A stretch of DNA of 64,000 nt from Rhea pennata (Eukaryota > Chordata > Aves > Rheiformes > Rheidae). The stretch is taken from positions 3,162,001-3,226,000 of the forward strand of contig NC_084676.1 in NCBI RefSeq assembly GCF_028389875.1, given 5' to 3'. The notes beneath the pieces were generated by a model. That model was not told the origin of the DNA, did not search any database, and was given only the letters and a program-made list of their open reading frames with translations. Each line of letters starts with the position of its first letter. Position 1 is the stretch's first letter. The position numbers and the translations under genes are program-made. Of this stretch, positions 1-32,843 are shown one piece after another.

Positions 1-3000
1 AGAGCTTTGCAAAAGAGGATGGAAACCACCCGCAAAGTCTGAGCTTTGCTCTCCACTTTTTTTCCGCTGCACCGTGGGAACAGGCGCTCCCAGGTGGCAT
101 CCAGCCCACACTGGGTGGCCTCAGGTCATACCATGCAGCCAAGGCAACCCCAAACCAAAGTCACTGAACTTCTGTATCTTACTGAGCTCGGCCCGAAGGA
201 GTAGCTGGGATACACAGCATGGTAACTGAGTTGAATAACTCAGTTATTTTGAACTTTGAATAACATAGAACTGCATAACGCAAAGCCAAGGACGAGCATG
301 CCAGCAGGAGGCCTCAGCCCCTTTGCACCCTCTCCAGCACTGTCCCAAGAGGTTAGTGCTTCCCATGACTGTTCAGACAAATTTTTGCACGTGGGCCAGT
401 AACTCTCTCCTTGTCTCTCGTAATTACTGTCCTGGCGGTCTCCTGGAGAGGGACCATCTGTTCCTGCTCCATCACTGGGTATCTCCCACCTCTTGTCGCA
501 GCTCTTCCCCCGGAGAGCAGCGCTCAGCATGCCGAGGGCAAATGTCCTCAGGCCTCCTGCATGGTTGTCTCCCGCTCATTATGCTCAGTCAGCTCAAAGG
601 ACGGATGCTCCCCGGGCGAAGGCGCCAGCCCTCACACGCCGCGGCCTCGGGCTACTTGCTAGGAGCGACTGGGAGCTGCAATGGCCCTGGAAGCCTTCAC
701 CCGCCTCCCTCCCGACCGCGCCGAGCCAACGCGGGCTGGGAGAGCCGAAGCGGCCGAAGTCTGGGCCGGGCTCACGGCCAGCGCGTTGGCACGGGGGGGA
801 GGCCGCACGGCGCGCACCCGCGCCACTGGGCCGGCTGTGATTAGTCTCTTGCTTTTAATCAACAGCAAATTAGTCTCCAGGGCCCAATTGTCTCACTGCA
901 GGATATGAGTAACTTGCACTGAAGTCAATAGAAGTGACTTGTACCCCCAGGCACAGGAGCGCGGTCCTGGAAACTTGCTGCAGAATTGTGATTTATGCTC
1001 TGCGTGGCAGATTCAACCGAGGCGAGTGCCTGCCTCTTGGAATAACTCAAAACTAAACGTGCGTTTATATAAAAGATACAGCAAAAGCATCACATTTTGG
1101 AGGGGGGTGTGCAATAAATTGCACATCAAGGGCTTCCAGCAGCCAGAGACGAAAAGCACCTCCAGGAAAATCACTGGCGTGGCGAAAGCCTCGTGTCGCA
1201 CAATGTCAGGTGGCTTGCTCGTATCTTCAAGGCGTCTTATTAGAACATTTAAATGATCTATAAAGGATCAAACTCATTTTTGCAGGGTCTCCAGAGCCGA
1301 GATGAAGGGCCAACAGCCAAGCGGTGGCGGAGCAGGGGTGGCCGTCACGCGGTCGCGGGCACAGGCCGCCCCGTCCGCTCGCGCTCCGCCTCGCAGCCCC
1401 GTCCCCGCGCTGCCCACAAAGCCGCCCGGGGGGCTCTCGCCGCTCAGTCACGCCGGTGACCCCGCTCCGCGAAGCTCCTGCGAAGGTGGCTTTTTCCTCC
1501 CGCCTTGCCCGGGGACGCGCGCCCGCGCGGAGGCACTGCGTTTGCCGAGGGCGCCGCGGGAGCGCTCGCCCGCCACCGCGCCACGCAGGAGGGCAGGGGC
1601 TGGAGCACGAGTCTGGAGCGCTTTCTGAAGCCATTTTGCCCTCCTTTTGCGGCATTTCGGGGTCCAGTGGGAAGCTGGCACAGCCTGGGCATCGGAAAGC
1701 CACCTGCAGCCGGGCTGGGAGAGACCAGGGGAGGCGGGCAGCCTGCAAACCTCGGCCACATCTGCCCTCTCCCCAATGTCCCCACTCCCAAGAATGCGAT
1801 TAATTCCCATGAAAGCTCCCAATTCATTATTTTATAAAAGATTGGTTTTCACGAATGAGCAGTTTTTGAAAACGTCTGAGTATATATAATCAGCTGCTTC
1901 TGCACTTACCCGAGGCAGGATATAAAGCTCGTGCGGCTGCTCTGCTTGCGCAGATACTCGCTTACCTGTTGAGAAATCAGAAGGCAAATGAAAAAGGATG
2001 CGGATGTGGGCTTTTATTTGTGCAACGTGCTCCAGGTGACCCTGCTGGAGCGGGGGGGTTGGACCAGATGATCTCCAGAGGTCCCTGCCAACCTCAGCCC
2101 TTGCAGGATTCTGTGATTTTTTTTCCTCCATGTTTTCTCCCAAGGCACATGATGCTTGGCCAAGCCATGAGCAGACCTGACCCAGCAGCCTTTGCCCTCC
2201 AGACGTGGTCACCACATGGTCACCGGCGCTGCTCATTGCAAAGAACTCACCCATTTAGCACAAAATGTTGAAAGATCCTGTCTCAGAGCTAAGGTGCAAG
2301 GTCTTACGCGCTGCTGGAGCACTTTCTCTGTTCCTCTTTTCGCCCTTTCCTCACTTTTGCAATTTTATCTTTTTATTTTTGTCTCCCTTCCCCTGTCCTG
2401 CCCCTCAGCTCTTGCTGCTCCCAACCGGCCAGGGGTTCACCCGGCGCGAGGCACCTCAGCGAGCAGCGGCGGTTTGCAGATACGATTCTTCCCCGTCCTG
2501 GCCGGGGATGACAGGGATGAAGAGCTAACGGGAGGTCGCTGCAGGGCTTGAATTCCCACCTCAGCATCCGTAAAGAAATACAACCCCAGAAACCTCCTTT
2601 CCTCAAGGAACCAGGTGAGAGCAGCTTGCTCTGGCAGTTCAGGATTTTCCCACTGCCAGATTTTGGGGAGCTCAAGTGTTTTTGCTCACTGGGTTTTAGC
2701 GATCGGCCACTAAGGGCTCATCGCCGGTTCTCGGCGCTGGCTCTGGCAGCCAGGCTGCCCGCACCGCGGCCCGGCCTCAGGGGACGCTTCCCCACGCCGA
2801 GCTGCGCTGCGGGGTTTTGTCTTAGCTCCGGGGTACTGCGAAGGGTCAGCTGCCGCCGTTGCTATCAGGACGGTGCTTCTGCGGGGGGCTCTTCGAGAGC
2901 CGGAGGTGAAAGCGTCCCCGAGCGAGGAGCCGCGGAAACGAAGCGGCACGTTTTCCTCATCGCTGCCCGTGCCCAGTTTTCATTACTATCCCCGTGACTC

Positions 3001-4164
3001 AGTTTCCTGGCAGGGCCGTTCATGAAAATGAGACATTTCTACAAACCCGAGCCTATACTAAGGACCACGACACCAGCGGCGTACCGTGAAGAGTAATATT
3101 GAAATCACAGACATCTCAGTGCAGGTTGGGAGCCAAAACAAATGCTAGAGAGCGTCTGTGGCAAGCCAGTTTTCACGTCCGGTTTTCCCTAAGAGCCTTT
3201 TCTCAGTTTCGTGCTGGTTAGATCAAGGTAAGAGCCCTCCGTATCCCATCAGAACCACCCAGCTGAGCTCAGGTTTCCAACTCTGCCTAGCACATGCTTG
3301 CGACGAGATGCTGAGGAACGAGCTCCTGCTCAGGAGGTATCGGCAAAAACTACTCCATGAGTAATCCTGAATAAGGAATAAACTTGAGAAACTTCAGCAT
3401 TTGTTGGCTGATCACACGGAGAAAGAAAAGAGACACAACCCAGTGCCTGAATTATTGGTGATGAGTTAATTATGCCAGCGAAGGATGATGGAAGCTAGGA
3501 GCAGCAGTCAAAATTTTCTGCCTTTTCCCACCTACACAGTTTCCTTAGATGCACTCCAAATTAATGCAGTTTGCAGTAGCAGACCCTCTCAAGTGCTGGG
3601 GGACTCTCAACCTCCCTCGATATCCTTTAATTTACTGCTCCGGCCGGCGGGACCGTGCCCCGTTCTGCGGATCTTGCCGAGACCGACCCTGGCACCCTGC
3701 ACCTCCCGGGGGCTCCGAGCAGCCGCCCGCCTGCGATTCCCCGGGGCCGCTCCATTACCTGCTCGCGCGCGCACGGCAGCTACAGTTCAAGCAGAGACGA
3801 GACACCCTGCTGGGATCAGCGCACCCTTAATTAATGGCAATTTTGCGGAAAATAGTGTATGTCCAAACCCAGCCTGTGAAGAATTGAGGCGCGCTCTCTC
3901 GCGCCCTCTCTTTTAATTACATGCGCCAGGATTTATTGAGACATCCAAGCTTTGTTTTCAGAGCATTCGGCGGCTCTTTCTATTACCAGTCCCCAGATTT
4001 TTACGTATTTGGTAATGCATTTCTGGAGGAATTTTGAGACTGGAAAGGCGCCACTAGCAGGGGACTCTTTGGGGCGTAGCTGAAGACGAAAAAAAGCGGA
4101 GAGGAAAAAAATGTAATGAAAATATATATTTGTATAAACAATCAATGAGGATCGCGTTTGCGTG
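1..4164. other. Intergenic flank upstream of HSPA9, distal part
   Basis: I find no supportable gene here. The longer open frames (for example 323-844 and 1227-1748) lie in GC-rich, CpG-rich stretches, overlap one another on both strands and resemble no family I know. The interval contains a short CR1 3' end at about 2030-2116 and four CpG-dense patches (about 600-840, 1330-1620, 2700-2960, 3640-3790). AT-rich TAAT-containing stretches lie between them, for example 3410-3480 and 3825-3920. In human the gene upstream of HSPA9 is CTNNA1, but no CTNNA1 coding exon is recognisable in this window. Confidence 0.7.
2030..2116 (+). repeat. CR1 LINE 3'-end fragment
   Basis: The stretch GGTTGGACCAGATGATCTCC, followed by AGAGGTCCCTGCCAACCTCA and ending GATTCTGTGA, is the characteristic 3' end of avian/sauropsid CR1 elements in plus orientation. 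Only about 90 bp is left, typical of strongly 5'-truncated copies. No CR1 coding sequence remains. Confidence 0.85.
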
Positions 4165-4788
4165 TTAAACAACCACCTTGAAATTGGTCTGTCTCAAAGG
4201 ACTGAGCAATTGCAGACTACCTTAGCATGAATGATTTATGACATTCATGAACTTGGCAACTGCATCAGTTTTCCTAAACCTGGCAGCAAACACCACCTGC
4301 ATATTAAGTGAAGATTTATGATTTATAAAATTCACCTCATTATGCAGAGGAACATGAATTGTCTTATGTGTGCAGTCTATAACTCCCGGGACAGATGAAA
4401 AGGCAGCTATGACACACAATTTATGTGTTCTTGCTGCTGAAGTTTGTGAGGGAAAAACAGACAGAATAACTAGGTCTTTGGGTAGGAGATCTTCAAAATC
4501 GTCCGTGTCCCTCTCTCCCTCCGCCCAGAATGAGGCAACGGCAAAAAGTGCCCGCTCTCTTGCAGGAGAAAAAGCATTGCAAAGATTAATGGTGGAGGTC
4601 ATTTTAATCAATATGCTAACTGATGCTCTGCCTCCAAAAAGGACAGGAACAGGAAGCATCCGAGATGACTCCAGGGAAATAACAAGCTTGGTGTTGATCT
4701 CATCATTTTCCCCACCCTTTTTGGCGTCCTTTTTGATCTTTCCCACCAAGGAACTCAGGTTCCCGGCTTCGAGGAGCGACTCTGCCAT
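4165..4788 (-). pseudogene. Decayed PIF/Harbinger (HARBI1-like) transposase fragment
   Basis: A minus-strand frame of 188 codons (4788 down to 4222) ends in a segment that reads like a HARBI1-type DDE nuclease. It has an IAAFSSVPGVIDCTH block with the expected first catalytic Asp (about residue 138, codon near 4375-4377), then an FINHKSSLNMQVV block and a DAVAKF block. Just after this the match moves to another frame (HKSFMLR), meets an in-frame TAG at 4217-4219, and continues as SAIAQSFETDQFQGG to about 4165. I can align only about 4165-4430. The N-terminal 120 or so residues of the open frame are not recognisable. The frameshift, the stop and the missing remainder of the catalytic domain mean it cannot encode an active transposase. 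Family assignment is by motif order, without a search. It is probably an old DNA-transposon relic. Confidence 0.7.
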
Positions 4789-4791
4789 GTC

Positions 4792-5013
4792 CCCTGGCTC
4801 TCTAAGGACACCAAAATGCTGTGTGTAGCTGACGTGCGGGACTCACTTCCCCAAGAAAGGACTGAAGCATAAAACGCTCAAGCTGAGATTACAGTTGGTT
4901 TCACTCATTTTGGGTAAGGAGAGGCTTGAAAACAGGCACGGCTCATGGACTGAAAACAAGAGAGTGACACGGTCCAAGGAAAATGCTCCAAGTCAGAATT
5001 TACCCCCAATTTA

Positions 5014-5051
<38 letters not shown>

Positions 5052-8000
5052 TGATGGTTTTACCACTCCTGCCCTGCTGAGCCCAGACCCAGCTGGCCAG
5101 CTGCAGGCAGGACACTGCCCACATGGGATGCTGAGAGACAGCAGGGGCGACAGGGGCAGATATATCTGAGCCGGCGGTGCAGCACCTCCCCTGCGACCTT
5201 GCTGGAGCTGTCTCCTGAATTAAGGGTTGCCGCAGGAGAGGCAATTCAGAGCACAGTCTTCTGCGCTGGCCTCTGGGCCATGCGGCGTGTGGCTAATGAC
5301 ACCCAGGGGGTTCGGCTTCTCCTGCAGGGGGAAATCATGTGCGAAGACTTTGGGTTTGTAATTGGCTGCAATGCTACTGAAATCAATTTAAGCTGCCTCC
5401 ATGGCTGGCCTGGCTGCTTGTGCCCAGCTTGGGTTGCAGCTTTCTGTGCGGCTGTGCAGGGAATTGGCTGGGGGAAGAAATCAGCCTGGCAAAACGCAAA
5501 GGTGCGGCAGATGCCTCCTGATCCGGGTCACTGTGTGACCGCAGCCTGCCAGCATGGGGAAGAAGAGAGGCTGCTTCAGCTGGCACCGAGCCCTGTGTGA
5601 TCACAGCTCGCAAAGCCTGCAGGCAGCAAGGCTGCGGATGTGGCTCGAGCGGTGGTGAGTTACCGGCCCCGCAGCTAAGGTGGCTGTGGTGCTCTCCTGG
5701 CTTTCTGGCCCTCGGTCTCAGTGTCACACTGGTTGTGGCCCAGGGGGGCCCTCTCTGGTGTTTCCCCCTTTCCTGTAGTCTCCTGTGAATTCCTGTTAAA
5801 GTGTCTCATGTCCTTGTTTCTAAAACACTTGCTCTAGCGAAGAGCCTGGCCTCAAGGATGGACCTGGCTGGCAGCAGGGCTGCTGCGGGGCCTCCAGGCA
5901 GTTGAGGGGACAGTTGGGGCTTTGCTGCCCTGACTGTGGGTTGCGATGGGGCAGTCCCTGCCTTGGGAGGGAAAGGGGCAGGGAGAGGCAGAGGGGAGCA
6001 GGGTGGGGGGCTGGGCTGAGCGCCCCCATGCCTTTCCATGTAAGCAGGGGCTGAGGGGCTTGCATAAGGGCATGAGGTCTCAGGTGCGCCCTGCTCTGGG
6101 AATGAAGGGCTTGGCTGCTCTCACGCCAAGCATTTCCATATCCTTGGGTGATGGCGGGGCTTGGCTGAGCAAGGAGGGTATAATGGGGGGAGCCAAGGCT
6201 GGAGGGAATCTGGATATGTTTGCTCTCATTCTGCTGCTTTGAGGGGGAAAGACTTTCCTGTTTATTTTCTGCAGTAAAAACCTGCACTGAAGCCCTTCAA
6301 AATATATGTTGGTGCTACTGGAAAGAAGGGAGCTGGAAATATGTGGGGTTTTATTATTATTATTCCCCTTCATTGCCATCTTATCACCGAGGTGCAGAGA
6401 ACAAGCGTTTCCTCTGCCTAAGTCTGAGTCAGGATTTTTTTTCTCCTCCAAACGTTACCCTTTTGTTTCACGCAGGTCTCATGGGGCTGATTTCAAAATG
6501 AAATTGCTGTAATTGTATGCATAAATTGCAGGCTGTACCTGGGCCTGATGTATTGGCACCAGCCGACTGGAAAGGACCCTCCTGGCACATCCCCTGCCAG
6601 GCAGGGAAGGCGCCTTCTCTCCCCACTTCGCATTCAGACAGCCTGCACAAAACAAAGCGCACTTCCACGGAGGAGCTGCGCGAGCTTCGCTGCGTTGTAG
6701 CCTACAAGGAAAAGGATATGTAGTTAGGAAGTAACAAAGGAAACAACGTGTGTGTATCAATAGTGATTTACAGTGTTTTCAGAAAGAAAAACTGTATTCA
6801 TTCTCAAGAGGCAAAGACACTGCCTCGAAACTCGTGCATTGGCTGAGGAGTCTTGTGTCCTCGGAGCTGCGTCAGGAATGGAAAGCGTATTTCTCCTGGG
6901 ATGAGTCCCTGCAGGTGGATACAAATCCAGAGACCAGATAAAACCAGTGTGGATAAAAGTACTTGGGCAGTGGGTAGCTGGCCCTTCAAGGGAAGCAGAT
7001 TCCAAGGGAACAGTGTGGTCACAGGAACCTGCAAAGGGTTGGTGTCAGTGGCTGGGGGAACAGCTCCGCGAGCGCCTACTTCAAGTACAGAGCACTAAAC
7101 ATTCCTAATGACTGGAAATACAATTGGTTTGTGAATATCAAAACAGGCAAAAGAGGTAGGGGAAGCCAAAGCTGGAGAGATGGAGATATTCAGCTGGTCA
7201 GAGGCTGCCTAGCATATCTAGGGAATGATTCTTCAAAAGCTATTTAATGAAACTTGGAAAGCAGGAACGTGCAGAAAGGGCTGGGGGAGATGATATACCT
7301 CTGGGGTTGATGCTGGGTGAGATGCTCAGCTGCCTACCCAGAGGCACGAGGAGAGAGCAGAGGACCCACATGTGCTCTGGAAGGGCCTGCATGGAGCCAG
7401 GGCAAAAGGATGATCTGACCTTGCTCAGCAGAGGGACTCACATGCCAGTTTCTGTACAACATGAGCCCTTGACATGGGTCCCCAGGGGGTTCCCCTGCCC
7501 GAGAGGTCAGGTGGCTGAGCCCCTTGGGCCTCCCCATGGTGGTGTGGCTTGACTAAGGGTGACCTTCAAAACATCCTGCCCTGTCAGCAAGGCTCTTTGT
7601 GCTGAAACCCAACTTTCAGAGCTGAAATACACTCCCTGGGAGCACTCAATTGTTGTAGCTCAGCTGTTTCGGATTAGGGGGGGGAAACCTGCACAACACA
7701 CTATTTGTAAGTTTTCATTTGCAACATGCTCATTGCCCCTATTATTATGGTTCCTGGAGGCACCTCATATCCCTATTACAAACAGCTGCAATCATGTAGG
7801 GGTAAGGTACAGTTTGCTACCTGCCCCCCCACCCCCCGGTTGCCTGCATCCTTAACTGAGTGAAGGTCTCTCCAGCTTGCGCTGTAGGAGCAAGGTCTGG
7901 TGAGCTGCTAGCCAGCTCTTAGGCAGTTTTCATATTTGTCTACCAATTCTGTTGCTTCCGTGTTACTTTCCAATTTATCTTTCTCTGTATGTTTTCTAAT

Positions 8001-10139
8001 AAATTGCCCATCCTAGGGTTTGGTAAAATGCCTTGTGTTTGTGCTATTGCAGGCATAAGCTCTGCTCTACAGGCTGGTGCTTGTTGCCAATCCCACCAGC
8101 ATCACAAGAGGAAACTGGGAAACCCTAAAGGGACACTGGTGCTGGCCAGCTTTGTGTTGAATGCCCATCCCAAACCCTCCTGCCTCTGTTTTAATCCCCC
8201 AGAGATGACTCTGTAATCAAGCATCTTGCTAGTGGTTCATTAAAATAGGGGTGCAAATGAACCAGTAAATACCCAAATAGAACAAACCTGTATCCCTTCC
8301 ACCCCTGCAGCTAGGGGCTTTATTTTTGCCCTACTGTACTCTCTTGCTCCTGTTTACTGTACAATGGCTTTCCCCTAACCAGGCCCTTGCTGAGCACATG
8401 AGCACCCCCTTGAATTCGCATGTCTTTCTCCTGTTGTGCACAAAGTGCGACGGGACTTTGTTTGGCCTCCCTGTTGTGCCCCTTGATTTAGGGCGCAGAC
8501 TAATCCTGTACCAGGTTTGATCAGTCAGTGCTTTTTCCGATTAAGCCTCATTTCAGTGAGTAGGAAAGCAACTGAAATGCAGCTGTTTTGACAGCTGCCT
8601 CTCTGAGCCTTTTCATAATAGGGCATCCAAAGTCATGCCTTCATAACTTAGGATAACTCCAATGCGCTTAGGAGTCAGAGAGCAGGAGTTGCCCTCAAAT
8701 CCCTGCCAAGAGGAAATAATGAATGTGGAGAAGCTAATGCAGAGCTCCCTGCAGGCCTTGTCATGCTGCCAGCAGTCCTGACCTGCCTCAGCACTGACAG
8801 ATGCCTCAAAAATGCTGCTTCCACTGAAAACTGCATGTAACCTCCTTGTGTTTTGCTAGTTACAGTGACATCCTTCTAAGACAGATACCCATAGAGCTGA
8901 AAAACACATCAGAATGGCTTAAAGCTTTATAGGAAACTAGTTATGATCCCACTCAACTCCTATGGGAGTCAAACACATGTTTTGCTGCTGATCTCTGCAG
9001 GAGCAGGACCAGCCCTGCTGAGAGACCAGCTTCTGTGCTTCAAAGCATCCTTGCGCATGGCAACAGTTAACATGAAGGGAGTTAACTGGGTCCCCACAGG
9101 GCAGCGCCTTTCCCACCATTTTTGCATTGCTGTGCTGTGGGTTTCTGGTGCATGGTCCTCACTGCAGATCCTCAGAACTGTATCACCAGAAACCATCCTT
9201 CGGTGCTTTCACCACAGCCCTTTCCCTGCCAGCTCCTCAAAGCTTTTCTTCTTTCCCCAGGAAGGCTCAAGACCAGAGAACTGCAGACACAGGGGTGAAT
9301 CCTGCCTGCTGTGGAGCATCCTTCCAGTCATTTGAAGTCAGCAGGAGCTGAAAGCACTGGACATTTTACAAGAGATGCAAAGGGGAGAGAATTTAGTATT
9401 TTTCTTACCACAGCCTCTGCAGAGACTGCTGAAATGTACTTGCCTGTTGCTTTGTTGGTAGCTGCCTGAGCTGTTAAATGTCACAGAGCTCAATGTGAAG
9501 GGCTTGTTTCCCTCAGGATCGGACAGCCTGCCTTTTTCACCTTGGAGATGAAAAGAAAGCAGGGAGGAATGGTGCGGACAGAGTTCCCAGAGAGCTACTT
9601 CGAAGTGTGTTTGTGCTTTAATTACAGCCTTGCCAATACTTGGGAGTTGTCAGCGATTTGAATTAAGCTGTCTTTTTCCTAGGCTTCTAATTCACAAGAA
9701 TACTCTGAAACACAGCAGTAGCACGGCATTCTGCTGCCCCTTTCTGGTGGTGCGAGGGCAACACTCAGTATCTTCGCTTTTGTTTCTGGATTAGAGGTGG
9801 CCCATCCCAGGCACCTTGGGCTGTGTGTTTTACACGAACAAGGATGCCTGAGAGATGAGGTCAATCTTTCGTCACCCGTGCAGAAGCAGTCTGACTGAAC
9901 AGCTACCGTGGCCGTGCTCTGCCCTCAGCCCTGCTGTCGGTCGCATGGGCTGGCGTTTATCAGGCCCCAGGGACGGACCCCGGTGCCACAACGCATGCCC
10001 GCGGCCCAGGCCGTAGCCGTGCCTGCGCTGGGGCTGCCTGGCTGGTCCCTGCTGCGAGACAAGCACGCGGGCGCTCGGCCTGCGGGTCTGGGGAGAGGCG
10101 GCCTCGGCCTGTGCCGCTGGGCTGCCGCACTGGCAGCGG
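4792..10139. other. Intergenic flank upstream of HSPA9, proximal part
   Basis: No gene is supported. The open frames here are short, overlap on opposite strands and have no recognisable domains. Apart from the T32 homopolymer at 5018-5049 I see no clear repeat family, RNA gene or promoter. CpG density is low until about 9.9 kb, where it rises into the HSPA9 island. Confidence 0.65.
5018..5049. repeat. T32 homopolymer
   Basis: An uninterrupted run of 32 T. Read on the minus strand it is a poly(A), but no polyadenylation signal lies just upstream of it on that strand and no retroposed gene is visible next to it. I therefore call it a simple repeat rather than a retroposon tail. Confidence 0.95.
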
Positions 10140-10479
10140 CGACGAGGAGCGTCCTGTCACCAGGCGCGGGGGTTCCCGGCAACACAAACAAGTTCTTGTG
10201 AAGGAGGCAGCGGACGCGCCTCCACCACTGTCGGGCCCTGACTGCGTTTTTACGACACGTTTCAGAGGCCTTTGGGGAAAAAGCAATTGAAAGGGAGATG
10301 GGGCGCGGCTGTGGCGGCGCCAGGCCAGGCCCGGAGTAAAACCCGCCCGCCAGCGCGGCCCAGGGGAGCTCCCCGGGGCCCCCGAGCTCCTCCAGGCGGC
10401 TCCCCGGGGCCTCCAACCTCCCCGCCGCCCCCGCCTCCCTCAGCGCCCGGCTCCACCCGCCCCGCCGCCGCGCCCTACA

Positions 10480-10619
10480 GCGCATGCGCGGGGCCGCGGC
10501 GCGGCGCGGCCCGCTCGGCGCAGGCGCACGAGCGCCGCCGCGCGCTGGCCGCCGCGCACGCGCCGGAGCCCTCGCGGCCCCCCACGCATGCGGCGTCCCG
10601 CCTCGGGCGGCGCATGCGC
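10480..10619 (+). promoter_or_regulatory. HSPA9: Cluster of three NRF-1-type sites
   Basis: GCGCATGCGC occurs at 10480-10489 and again at 10610-10619, and the core CGCATGCG occurs at 10585-10592. A related GCGCAGGCGCA lies at 10518-10528. The palindromic GCGCATGCGC is the established binding site of NRF-1, a regulator of many nuclear genes for mitochondrial proteins, which fits a mitochondrial chaperone. Occupancy is inferred. Confidence 0.75.
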
Positions 10620-10632
10620 GCCGCGGCGCCGC

Positions 10633-10640
10633 TGACGCAA
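10633..10640 (+). promoter_or_regulatory. HSPA9: CARE/ATF-type element TGACGCAA
   Basis: TGACGCAA matches the C/EBP-ATF composite half-site used by ATF4/ATF5/CHOP-type bZIP factors. These are associated with the integrated and mitochondrial stress responses. It lies 14 bp downstream of the last NRF-1 palindrome. A single 8-mer in GC-rich DNA can occur by chance. Confidence 0.4.
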
Positions 10641-10944
10641 GGCCGCTGCAATCGGCCTGCGCTTTATCCTGTCCGACCTTGAGTGCGCGGCGGCACGCAG
10701 GGCCCGGGCTGCCCGCCGCCGCGCCGGCGCGCAGCGGGCGCCTAGCACATCCGCGCTTCTCTTCGTCTGTGGCGCTCGCGCCGGGAAGGATCCCTGGAGT
10801 GCTCAGAAGGGCGGCGCGCAGCTGCGCGTGCCCTTTGCCTCCGAGCGGAGCCTCGGAGGCGCGCGCGGGGGATCAGGCGAGCGCCGGGGCAGCCCGCGCC
10901 GGGGGTCCTGCGGCGCGGCGCCCCCCCACCCCCCCGCGGCGGCC

Positions 10945-10950
10945 CACGTG
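10945..10950. promoter_or_regulatory. HSPA9: E-box CACGTG
   Basis: A palindromic CACGTG within CCCACGTGGG, about 80 bp upstream of the HSPA9 start codon. This is the canonical MYC/MAX or USF type of E-box. It contains a CpG, so binding would be methylation-sensitive. Confidence 0.5.
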
Positions 10951-10953
10951 GGT

Positions 10954-10968
10954 GGAGATTTCCAGAAG
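10954..10968 (+). promoter_or_regulatory. HSPA9: Heat-shock-element-like three-unit site
   Basis: The string reads GAG-at-TTC-ca-GAA. This is the alternating nGAAn/nTTCn pentamer array recognised by HSF1, with one mismatch in the first unit and two perfect inverted units (TTCCAGAA at 10960-10967). It sits about 60 bp before the start codon, so it may be within the transcribed leader. Confidence 0.4.
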
Positions 10969-11027
10969 AGCCGCGGCGCCGCGCGCACCCTCGTCCGCTG
11001 GCCGCCCGCTCCGCCGCCGCCGCCGCC

Positions 11028-32843
<21,816 letters not shown>

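Noticed and set aside
323-844. Open frame of 173 codons in the distal upstream flank
   Set aside because: No recognisable domain, other frames open over the same CpG-rich DNA, and no splice or start context. Not supported as a gene.
5018-5250. Possible retroposed gene on the minus strand ending in a poly(A) (T32 on plus)
   Set aside because: No polyadenylation signal precedes the run on the minus strand and the adjacent 200 bp encodes nothing recognisable.
1-10000. Exon of CTNNA1, the expected upstream neighbour
   Set aside because: No open frame resembles alpha-catenin, so that gene must begin outside the window.
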